DNA from: an uncultured Oscillibacter sp.
Lineage (GTDB): Bacteria; Bacillota; Clostridia; Oscillospirales; Oscillospiraceae
DNA length: 7,361 nt
Direction: 5' to 3'
Assembly (NCBI GenBank): GCA_900551885.1
Contig: URXS01000093.1
Location: 1-7,361 of the forward strand
Both the position numbers and the translations under genes were made by a program. The notes below the pieces were generated by a model. It made no database searches and was not told where the DNA came from. It worked only from the letters and a program-made list of their open reading frames with translations. This document shows, one piece after another, positions 1 through 5,337 of this stretch. Position 1 is the first letter of the stretch. The number at the start of each line of letters is the position of its first letter.

Positions 1-43
1 CGGGAAACGGTCCGGCCAGCCGCGGCTTCAGAGGGACGCAGCC

Positions 44-2857
44 TTAGAACTGGGGCAGGTTGCGGACCACCTGGGCGCACCGGGCGCACAGGGTGGGATG
101 GTCGGCGTCGGCGCCCACGGTGGTGGACTGCATCCAGCAGCGCTCGCACTTGGCACCCTGGGCCTCGGCCACCTCCACGGTGAGCCCTGGGAAAGCGGTG
201 CCCTGGCCGGTGACGGAGCCCTCGGCAGGGGCAGCGTTGGAGACCACGCACTGGGAGACGATGAACAGCTCCGCCAGGTTCAATCCCATGGTCTCCACCA
301 GGGCGGAGGCGGCCTCGTCGTCGCCGGCGTGGAGGGTCACGCAGGCCTCCAGGGCCTTGCCGATCTTCTTGTCGGCCCGGGCGGTCTCCAGCACAGCGTT
401 CACGTCGTTGCGCAGACGGATGACGGTGTCCCACTTGGCCATGGCCTTGTCGTCCAGGGCGTAGTCGGCGAAAGGCTGATTCATGTCGTTGAAGACCACG
501 TTGCGGCCATCGTCGCCAGAGCGGTGGGGCATGGCCTGCCAGATCTCGTCGCAGGTGTAGGCCAGGATGGGGGCCATGATCTTGGTCATGGTGTCCAGGA
601 TCAGGAACAGGGCGGTCTGGGCGCTGCGGCGCTTGGCACCGTCCCGCTCCTCGCAGTACAGCCGGTCCTTGATGATGTCCAGATAGAAGTTGGACATCTC
701 CACCACGCAGAAGTCGTTGACGGCGTGGGTGACCACCAGGAACTCATAGTCGTCGTAGGCCTTGAAGCACTTGTCGATCAGTGCGTTCAGGCGGGTGATG
801 GCCCAGCAGTCCAGCTCCTCCATCTCCTCCGGTGCGGAGAGGTTGTCGGGGTCGAAGCCGTCCAGGTTGCCCAGGCAGTACCGGGCGGTGTTGCGGAACT
901 TCAGGTAGTTCTGGGAGAGCTGCTTGAAGATGGCGTCGGAGCAGCGGACATCGGCGTGGTAGTCGGCGCTGGCGGCCCAGAGGCGCAGCAGGTCGGCGCC
1001 ATACTTATCCATGATCTCATAGGGGTCCATGCCGTTGCCCAGGGACTTGTGCATGGCCTTGCCCTCGCCGTCCACGGTCCAGCCGTGGGTGACGCACTCC
1101 TTGAAGGGAGCGCCCTTTCCGAAGGCGCCCACGGCGGTCAGCAGCGCGGACTGGAACCAGCCGCGGTACTGATCCAGGCCCTCCAGGTACATGTTGGCGG
1201 GCCACCAGCCCTGGTCCCGCTTCATGGCGGCGAAGTGGGTGGAGCCGGAGTCGAACCAGCCGTCCAGGGTGTCCTCTTCCTTGGTGAAGCCGGTCTTGCC
1301 ACCGCAATGGGGGCAGGTGAAGCCCTCCGGCAGGATCTCCTCCGCCTCCTTGGCGAACCAGGCGTTGGAGCCCTCCTTGGCAAACAGGGCGGAGATGGTG
1401 GCGATGGTCTCGTCGGTGACGATGGGCTTGCCGCAGTCCTTGCAGTAGAACACGGGGATGGGCAGGCCCCACCGGCGCTGACGGGAGATGCACCAGTCGG
1501 TGCGCTCCCGGACCATGGCCTTCATGCGCTCCTTGCCCCACTCGGGCACCCAGCGCACGTCGTCGCAGGCGGCGCAGGCCTCGTCCTTGAAGGACTCCAC
1601 GGAGCAGAACCACTGGGGCGTGGCCCGGAAGATGATGGGGCCCTTGCAGCGCCAGCAGTGGGGATAGCTGTGGACGATGTCCTCGCTGGCGAAGAGCATG
1701 CCGCTCTCCTTCATATCGTTGAGGATCACGGGGTTGGACTCGTCGGTCTTCATACCGGCGTACTTGCCGGCGTAGTCGGTGTGGCGGCCCTGGTCGTCCA
1801 CAGGCACCACCATGTCCATGCCGTAGCGCTTGCAGGTCTCATAGTCGTCGGCGCCGAAGCCGGGGGCGGTGTGGACGCAGCCGGTACCGGAGTCCATGGT
1901 GACATAGTCCGCCAGCAGCAGGCGGCTGGTCTTGGGCAGGAAGGGATGGTCGGCCAGCATGTTCTCGAAGAAGGCGCCGGGGTGGGTCTCCAAAATCTCG
2001 TAGCTGTCAAAGCCGCCGATCTTCATGACCTTGTCCACCAGGGCCTCGGCCATGATATAGACCTCGCCGTTGGGGGCCTTCACCAGGGCGTAGGGCTCCT
2101 CCGGGTGCAGGGAGATGCCCAGGTTCCCCGGCAGGGTCCAGATGGTGGTGGTCCAGATCACGAAGAACAGCTTGCTCTTGTCATAGGCGGAGAGCTTGCC
2201 GCAATCGTCGTGCATGGGGAACTTCACATACACGGTGGTGCAGGGGTCGTCCTGATACTCGATCTCGGCCTCGGCCAGGGCGGTCTCGTCGTGGGGGCAC
2301 CAGTACACGGGCTTGAGGCCCTTGTAGATATAGCCCTTCTTGTACATCTCGCCGAAGACCTTGACCTCCTCGGCCTCAAAGCCGGGGTTCATGGTGCAGT
2401 AGGGGTGTTCCCAGTCGCCGATGACGCCCATCCGCTGGAAGCCCTCGCTCTGGACGTCCATATAGTGCTGGGCGTAGGCGTGGCAGGCGGAGCGGAACTC
2501 CGGCACGCTCATGGCCTTGCGGTTGAGCTTCTGCTCCTTGATGATGGCAGACTCGATGGGCATGCCGTGGTTGTCCCAGCCGGGGATATAGGGGGTGTAG
2601 TAGCCCCGCATGGCGTAGGACCGGGTGATGAAGTCCTTGATGGCCTTGTTCAGGGCGTGGCCCATGTGAAGGGCGCCGTTACTGAACGGAGGGCCGTCGT
2701 GGAGGTTGAACCGGGGCTTGCCCTCGTTCTTCTTCAGCAGCTCATTGTATACGTCCTGCTCCTGCCAGCGCTTGAGCATCTCCGGCTCCCGCTTGGGCAG
2801 GCCCGCCCGCATGGGGAAGTCGGTCTTCGGCAGATTGATGGTCTTGTTGTAGTCCAT
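44..2857 (-). CDS. ileS: Isoleucyl-tRNA synthetase (class I, bacterial type with C-terminal zinc finger)
   Basis: Charges tRNA-Ile with isoleucine in the cytoplasm and hydrolyses mischarged Val-tRNA-Ile. The 937-aa length is usual for bacterial IleRS. Visible motifs in order: class I signature HMGH at 64-67; the GWDNHGMPIE block; the CP1 editing domain with its threonine-rich WTTTIWTLPGN segment and HTAPGFGADD (H329, D338), where the family often has GHG; a CxxC...CxxC ribbon (C472/C475, C515/C518) typical of Firmicutes IleRS; LDGWFDSG; the KMSKS-equivalent KAMHKS at 600-605, a known variant; and a C-terminal zinc finger with C904, C907, C924 and C927. The ATG at 2857 has GGAGG 10 nt upstream (2868-2872). 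It lies 29 nt after the zinc-ribbon gene and is cotranscribed with it from the T-box leader. The C-terminal finger and overall layout suggest the mupirocin-sensitive bacterial type, which is an inference. No truncation or frameshift seen. Confidence 0.98.
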   Translation of the reverse strand: MDYNKTINLPKTDFPMRAGLPKREPEMLKRWQEQDVYNELLKKNEGKPRFNLHDGPPFSNGALHMGHALNKAIKDFITRSYAMRGYYTPYIPGWDNHGMPIESAIIKEQKLNRKAMSVPEFRSACHAYAQHYMDVQSEGFQRMGVIGDWEHPYCTMNPGFEAEEVKVFGEMYKKGYIYKGLKPVYWCPHDETALAEAEIEYQDDPCTTVYVKFPMHDDCGKLSAYDKSKLFFVIWTTTIWTLPGNLGISLHPEEPYALVKAPNGEVYIMAEALVDKVMKIGGFDSYEILETHPGAFFENMLADHPFLPKTSRLLLADYVTMDSGTGCVHTAPGFGADDYETCKRYGMDMVVPVDDQGRHTDYAGKYAGMKTDESNPVILNDMKESGMLFASEDIVHSYPHCWRCKGPIIFRATPQWFCSVESFKDEACAACDDVRWVPEWGKERMKAMVRERTDWCISRQRRWGLPIPVFYCKDCGKPIVTDETIATISALFAKEGSNAWFAKEAEEILPEGFTCPHCGGKTGFTKEEDTLDGWFDSGSTHFAAMKRDQGWWPANMYLEGLDQYRGWFQSALLTAVGAFGKGAPFKECVTHGWTVDGEGKAMHKSLGNGMDPYEIMDKYGADLLRLWAASADYHADVRCSDAIFKQLSQNYLKFRNTARYCLGNLDGFDPDNLSAPEEMEELDCWAITRLNALIDKCFKAYDDYEFLVVTHAVNDFCVVEMSNFYLDIIKDRLYCEERDGAKRRSAQTALFLILDTMTKIMAPILAYTCDEIWQAMPHRSGDDGRNVVFNDMNQPFADYALDDKAMAKWDTVIRLRNDVNAVLETARADKKIGKALEACVTLHAGDDEAASALVETMGLNLAELFIVSQCVVSNAAPAEGSVTGQGTAFPGLTVEVAEAQGAKCERCWMQSTTVGADADHPTLCARCAQVVRNLPQF

Positions 2858-2867
2858 GAAATACGTT

Positions 2868-2872
2868 CCTCC
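2868..2872 (-). promoter_or_regulatory. Ribosome binding site of ileS
   Basis: A perfect GGAGG lies 10 nt before the ATG of ileS, inside the 29-nt gap after the zinc-ribbon gene. It gives ileS its own strong initiation site, so ileS does not depend on translational coupling to the small upstream gene. Confidence 0.8.
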
Positions 2873-2886
2873 GTTTTATGATAAAG

Positions 2887-3150
2887 TTATTCGTTGAGTT
2901 GATAAGGGATCACCACCAGGCCGCAGGCCCGGCAGAGCATGGAACCGTGATAGGTATGGATGGTGGAAAGCGCCTTGGGCGCAAGGGGTGAGGCATTGGG
3001 ATCCTCCCCCACCGGGCAAAGCCTGAGCGCGTCTTTCGGACGGCGAAAGGGGCGCGGTTCCGGACCCGGCGTCCAGACGAGATTTCCGGCTGTGGGCGTG
3101 GCATAAATCATGCCGGACTCCAATTCCTTCCCGCATTGAGGGCAACACAT
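2887..3150 (-). CDS. Small zinc-ribbon protein, DUF6487-like, first gene of the T-box-controlled unit
   Basis: An 87-aa protein of unknown function. It begins MCCPQCGKELESG and has a second pair near the C-terminus (MLCRACGLVVIPYQ), giving C3/C6 and C73/C76, the arrangement of a zinc ribbon with knuckles at both ends. The opening CPxCGKE-ExG-I, a central LVWTP and a closing C-x-x-C before IxxY resemble the small clostridial family I know as DUF6487; this is from memory and needs a profile search. The middle (about 28-63) is rich in Pro and Arg and probably flexible. No signal peptide or membrane segment, so probably cytoplasmic. The ATG at 3150 has AAAGGAG 8 nt upstream, and this frame alone has the paired cysteines, which decides it over overlapping open frames. 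It lies between the T-box terminator and ileS, so isoleucine-tRNA charging should control it. A tRNA- or nucleic-acid-related role is possible but only a guess. Confidence 0.85.
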   Translation of the reverse strand: MCCPQCGKELESGMIYATPTAGNLVWTPGPEPRPFRRPKDALRLCPVGEDPNASPLAPKALSTIHTYHGSMLCRACGLVVIPYQLNE

Positions 3151-3158
3151 GCAAAACG

Positions 3159-3165
3159 CTCCTTT
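3159..3165 (-). promoter_or_regulatory. Ribosome binding site of the zinc-ribbon gene
   Basis: AAAGGAG lies 8 nt before the ATG at 3150, immediately after the terminator U-tract. It is transcribed only when the T-box terminator is bypassed. Confidence 0.8.
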
Positions 3166-3167
3166 CC

Positions 3168-3210
3168 AAAAGAAAAACGCTTTGTCTCTCTTTCAAGAGA
3201 CAAAGCGTTT
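3168..3210 (-). terminator. Intrinsic terminator of the T-box leader
   Basis: In the transcript, 3210-3196 and 3189-3175 are perfect complements (15 bp). A closing U-G pair leaves a GAAA tetraloop. The stem runs into UUUUUCUUUU (3177-3168). This is the off-state structure of the T-box; its 5' arm is shared with the antiterminator. It should also stop transcripts reading in from the operon upstream, since no other terminator separates the two. Confidence 0.95.
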
Positions 3211-3236
3211 GGTAAAACACTCTGCGGTACCACTCT
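3196..3236 (-). promoter_or_regulatory. T-box antiterminator with tRNA acceptor-binding bulge
   Basis: AGAG (3236-3233) pairs with CUCU (3199-3196) as helix A1. The 7-nt bulge UGGUACC (3232-3226) is unpaired. GCAGAG (3225-3220) pairs with CUUUGU (3205-3200) as helix A2, which can continue through U-G and GUUU/AAAC to a UACC loop. UGGU (3232-3229) is complementary to ACCA, the 3' end expected for uncharged tRNA-Ile with discriminator A. The 3' side of this fold is exactly the 5' arm of the terminator, so the two structures exclude each other. Confidence 0.92.
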
Positions 3237-3465
3237 CGGTTGCCGTCCCCTTACAGGGCCCGGCCGCTCACTGCCCGCCGTCACGGGCCGGTGCTGTAAC
3301 GGGCACCAAACGTCCACGCTTACTCGCGTCGTCTTTCAGCAGGAGGCTCCAAGGTGATTTTCGCCCAGCGTCCCCGTCCGCCTCGCACCATAACAGCGGC
3401 TCTCTTTGCGGAAACCGAAGGGTTACTCGTCCTTTTCCACGCCAGATGTTTCATTTTACCGGATT

Positions 3466-3493
3466 ATCGTATCACAATTTTTTCGTTTGTCAA
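3466..3493 (-). promoter_or_regulatory. Vegetative (sigma-A type) promoter of the T-box/ileS transcript
   Basis: A perfect -35 TTGACA (3493-3488) is followed after 16 nt by TACGAT (3471-3466), a TAnnAT -10. It is preceded by TGA, giving an extended -10 (TGn). An overlapping GATAAT (3468-3463) is a second possible -10, at a 19-nt spacing. The start of transcription would fall near 3459, just before the T-box landmarks. The promoter begins only about 20 nt after the stop codon of the 427-aa gene. Confidence 0.85.
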
Positions 3494-3513
3494 GGCGGTT
3501 TTCGCAAAAAATC

Positions 3514-4797
3514 TCACGTCCCGCCGCCGGCCCTGGAAGTGCGGGCGGCCTCACAGTACAGCTTCAGCGTATCGTGGCACCACTCCGGCAGAGACCCCAA
3601 GCCGGTCGTGATCATGCGGTAGTTGCCCGCCATACCGCTGAAGCGACAGATCCCCTGGTCGTCCAGGGTCCAGGACAGGGCCTCCCCGGTCTCCGGGGTA
3701 AAGGTGACGGTATAGGCGGCGGCTTCGTTCAGCGGCGCATCAGTGGGGGTCAGCACTGCCCCCTCCGTCGAAACGCCGTTTCCCTCCCACAGCATGGACT
3801 GGAACTCCCAGCCCGCCGCCTCTCCGGCGTCCTCCACTTCTCGTCCGTCAGGTCCCGCCACCGACATTCGGACGGGGATCTTCAGCCCCTCTGTGGGGTC
3901 GGCGGGCAAGGGGACACCTGTCGTCTGGGCCGGCACGTAGACGATGTTCTCCTCAATGCGGAGCTGATCGTTCTCCAGGGTCACGGCGCAGAAGCTGTCC
4001 TGGCCATCCTCCTGACAGCGGTAGATCAGCCGGGCGGGCCCGGGACCCTCCCGCTCCACCGCCATCAGCGCATGGCTGCTGCCGATGTATGCGGCGGGTG
4101 TCACCTGGTAGATGACGCCGTCGGCATCCTGGCAATAAATGGCGGTGGAGGACTGCCACTCCGCCAGCTCATATGCCAGCTCCGCGGTGCCGTCGCCGTC
4201 CAGGTCCAGGGCCACCGGGTCGAACTGGGCCCGCAGCACCTGCAGGCCCCCGGTCTCGTCGAACCAATAGTAGTCATAGACATGTTCCCGCAGGCCCTGG
4301 GCGGTGCGGCGCAGCAGAAAGCCCTCTTTGCCCAGGATACCGGAGAAGGGGGTGAGGGAGAGGTTCTGAACAAAGGCGGAGATGTCCCCCTCTCCGTCGT
4401 AGAGCTGGACGAACCGGGTCCACTGGCCACCCGGACGCAAAAAGGCGCCAAACACCAGGCCCTCCGCCGTGGCGTAGAGCCTGATGCTGGTGCCGTCATG
4501 CAAATACAGTTCCGAAAGGACCTCCGCCATCTCCGCCGGGTCTGCCGGCTGGAAGCCGGCCCACTCCCCCATGAGGACCTGTTCCGCGGCGGTGTCCGCC
4601 GGCGCCATCTCCGACAGGGAGATGACCCGCACTGTGGGCTGCTCCTCGTAGTGGATGGTATCTTCCTCCATGGTCGCCGCGGCGTCCTCACTGTCCGGGC
4701 CGGGCGGGGCCGCGGGGGTGCGGTGCCCGGCCAACAGGAGTGCCGCCGTCATCAGCAGCAGACACACCAGGCCCGGCGCCCGCTTGCGCAGTTCCAT
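3514..4797 (-). CDS. Secreted or membrane-anchored hypothetical protein with a DxDxDG loop
   Basis: A 427-aa protein I do not recognise. The N-terminus is a clear export signal: basic start (MELRKR), hydrophobic core at about 9-23, then LLAG followed by H25. This matches a lipobox except that the required +1 cysteine is histidine, so it is either cleaved by signal peptidase I or left as an anchor. Residues 26-50 are Pro/Ala/Glu-rich and linker-like. The mature part is acidic. It contains one DLDGDGTAEL loop (D198, D200, D202), the pattern of calcium-binding loops in FG-GAP/VCBS-type repeats, but no further copies, so a repeat fold is not shown. The C-terminal third (about 360-415) has VTFTPETG and a WCxxTLKLYC stretch. 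The ATG at 4797 has AAAGGGG 10 nt upstream. It follows the 78-aa membrane protein by 27 nt and is probably the last gene of that operon; no good terminator follows it. Confidence 0.85.
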   Translation of the reverse strand: MELRKRAPGLVCLLLMTAALLLAGHRTPAAPPGPDSEDAAATMEEDTIHYEEQPTVRVISLSEMAPADTAAEQVLMGEWAGFQPADPAEMAEVLSELYLHDGTSIRLYATAEGLVFGAFLRPGGQWTRFVQLYDGEGDISAFVQNLSLTPFSGILGKEGFLLRRTAQGLREHVYDYYWFDETGGLQVLRAQFDPVALDLDGDGTAELAYELAEWQSSTAIYCQDADGVIYQVTPAAYIGSSHALMAVEREGPGPARLIYRCQEDGQDSFCAVTLENDQLRIEENIVYVPAQTTGVPLPADPTEGLKIPVRMSVAGPDGREVEDAGEAAGWEFQSMLWEGNGVSTEGAVLTPTDAPLNEAAAYTVTFTPETGEALSWTLDDQGICRFSGMAGNYRMITTGLGSLPEWCHDTLKLYCEAARTSRAGGGT

Positions 4798-4807
4798 ATA
4801 TGGATCG

Positions 4808-4814
4808 CCCCTTT
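4808..4814 (-). promoter_or_regulatory. Ribosome binding site of the 427-aa protein gene
   Basis: AAAGGGG lies 10 nt before the ATG at 4797, in the 27-nt gap after the 78-aa gene. It supports this start, which also gives a complete signal sequence. Confidence 0.65.
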
Positions 4815-4824
4815 GGGCCGCCGC

Positions 4825-5061
4825 TCAGGCGGTGGCCAACACGAAATAGCCCATACACAGGGCTGTGGTAGTCAATAAGTAGTGGAGGGCCGGCAGCCAC
4901 TCCCGGTCCCGGCAAAACAGCAGGATGTTGATCAGGCCGAAGGCCACCGTGGCCGCCACCATCACCACCCAGGCGAACTGGCCCCGCAGGGCCACAAACT
5001 CCAGGACCGTCAAGAAGCCCACCAGCAGAAAGGTGATCTGAAACGCCAGCTTTGCTCTCAC
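4825..5061 (-). CDS. Small three-helix integral membrane protein, unknown function
   Basis: A 78-aa hydrophobic protein with three predicted membrane helices at about 5-25, 29-49 and 58-78. A short basic/acidic turn (CRDREW, about 50-55) lies between helices 2 and 3. With a basic N-terminus (MRAK) the likely orientation is N-in, with the CRDREW turn also inside, by the positive-inside rule. The start is GTG at 5061, supported by GGAGG only 6 nt upstream (5068-5072). It follows the 56-aa gene by 15 nt and precedes the 427-aa secreted protein by 27 nt, so the three are very probably cotranslated from one mRNA. No motif identifies a family. It could be an accessory subunit of an envelope complex with its neighbours, which is only an inference from order. 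Confidence 0.8.
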   Translation of the reverse strand: MRAKLAFQITFLLVGFLTVLEFVALRGQFAWVVMVAATVAFGLINILLFCRDREWLPALHYLLTTTALCMGYFVLATA

Positions 5062-5067
5062 GTCAGA

Positions 5068-5072
5068 CCTCC
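5068..5072 (-). promoter_or_regulatory. Ribosome binding site deciding the GTG start of the 78-aa gene
   Basis: GGAGG ends 6 nt before the GTG at 5061 and lies in the 15-nt gap after the 56-aa gene. No ATG lies at a suitable distance, so the GTG start rests on this site. Confidence 0.75.
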
Positions 5073-5076
5073 ACTC

Positions 5077-5247
5077 TCACTGGTAACGGTACTGTCTGCC
5101 AGAATACTGATCCACGCAGCGCAGGAACATCTCCCTGCTGCGAAACTCCAGCAGTTGGCAGCCCTCTTCCTCGTGGAAGGATACGATACGGCGCTTGGTG
5201 TCCACCCACATGCGCCACAAGGTCGTGACACCGGTGTTCTGCTCCAT
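5077..5247 (-). CDS. Small hypothetical protein, 56 aa
   Basis: A 56-aa soluble protein of unknown function, rich in Arg, Glu and aromatic residues (starts MEQNTGVTTLWRMW, ends RQYRYQ). It has two cysteines (C30, C44) and no signal peptide, membrane helix or recognised motif. Its make-up suggests a compact cytoplasmic domain. The frame is open further upstream to a GTG at 5319 (80 aa), but that start lacks a good ribosome site. The ATG at 5247 has AAGGGAG 10 nt before it (5258-5264), so the shorter form is preferred. It begins an evenly spaced run with the 78-aa and 427-aa genes and is separated from the amidase by 90 nt of AT-rich DNA, where an internal promoter could lie. It could instead be a spurious frame, but the ribosome site and tight spacing argue for a real gene. 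Confidence 0.7.
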   Translation of the reverse strand: MEQNTGVTTLWRMWVDTKRRIVSFHEEEGCQLLEFRSREMFLRCVDQYSGRQYRYQ

Positions 5248-5257
5248 GATCAAAAGG

Positions 5258-5264
5258 CTCCCTT
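5258..5264 (-). promoter_or_regulatory. Ribosome binding site deciding the start of the 56-aa gene
   Basis: AAGGGAG lies 10 nt before the ATG at 5247. It favours this start over the in-frame GTG at 5319, which would put the sequence from 5319 to 5248 inside the coding region. Confidence 0.65.
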
Positions 5265-5300
5265 CTTTCACGCTCACGCATATACTTATAAGACGATTTG

Positions 5301-5312
5301 AAAACCGGTTTT
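5301..5312 (-). repeat. Perfect 12-bp palindrome AAAACCGGTTTT in the intergenic gap
   Basis: This self-complementary 12-mer lies in the 90-nt gap between the amidase and the 56-aa gene. It is nested in a looser TGAAA...TTTCA inverted repeat (5299-5318). About 16 nt upstream in transcription is a second palindrome, A6T6 (5328-5339), overlapping the amidase stop codon. An AT-rich TTATAAGTATAT stretch follows (5291-5280). No convincing -35/-10 pair fits. The palindrome could be an operator, but this is not shown. Confidence 0.4.
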
Positions 5313-5337
5313 GTTTCACTTCTCTGGAAAAAATTTT

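Larger units (their letters stand above)
3168..3459 (-). ncRNA. Isoleucine-specific T-box riboswitch leader
   Basis: A leader RNA of about 292 nt fills the 363-nt gap between the 427-aa gene and the zinc-ribbon gene. Landmarks in order: AGAGAG bulge motif of Stem I (3405-3400); distal loop GGUGCGAG (3389-3382) closed by CCGC/GCGG; specifier AUC (3358-3356), an isoleucine codon, followed by ACC and GGAGC; the conserved GCUGAAAG (3340-3333) closing Stem I; a Stem II-like segment; Stem III around GUUACAG (3300-3294) and CUGUAA; then the T-box sequence AGAGUGGUACCGC (3236-3224), antiterminator and terminator. The AUC specifier, the UGGU bulge and the downstream ileS agree with each other. In this family uncharged cognate tRNA bridges specifier and bulge and prevents termination. 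The 5' end is predicted from the promoter, so it may be off by a few nt. Stems II and III were not folded in detail. Confidence 0.95.

Noticed and set aside
18..27. Palindrome AGCCGCGGCT downstream of ileS as a terminator
   Set aside because: It has no loop and no U-run within the 43 nt visible after the stop. A hairpin may continue beyond the window, but it cannot be supported here.
98..2881. A 927-codon open frame on the + strand, antisense to almost all of ileS
   Set aside because: It is in exact codon register with ileS, so it stays open only because ileS uses no TTA, CTA or TCA codon there, as expected for GC-rich codon bias. The translation is low-complexity Val/Gly/Ala/Leu/His with no motif, while the opposite strand is a complete IleRS.
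2876..3220. A 114-codon minus-strand frame overlapping the zinc-ribbon gene
   Set aside because: Its start lies inside the T-box antiterminator, it lacks a ribosome site, and it lacks the paired CxxC motifs present in the 87-aa frame.
3406..4878. A 490-codon open frame on the + strand opposite the 427-aa gene
   Set aside because: It has the same register effect as for ileS. It runs through the T-box promoter and leader, has no recognisable domain, and opposes a gene with a signal sequence and a ribosome site.
5280..5291. TTATAAGTATAT as a -10 region for the 56-aa gene
   Set aside because: No acceptable -35 lies 16-18 nt upstream of any -10 reading in this stretch, and no extended -10 TGn precedes it. 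It is kept only as part of the AT-rich gap observation.
5248..5319. N-terminal extension of the 56-aa protein to a GTG at 5319 (80 aa)
   Set aside because: No adequate ribosome site precedes 5319, whereas AAGGGAG is well placed for the ATG at 5247. The extension would cover the AT-rich palindromic gap.
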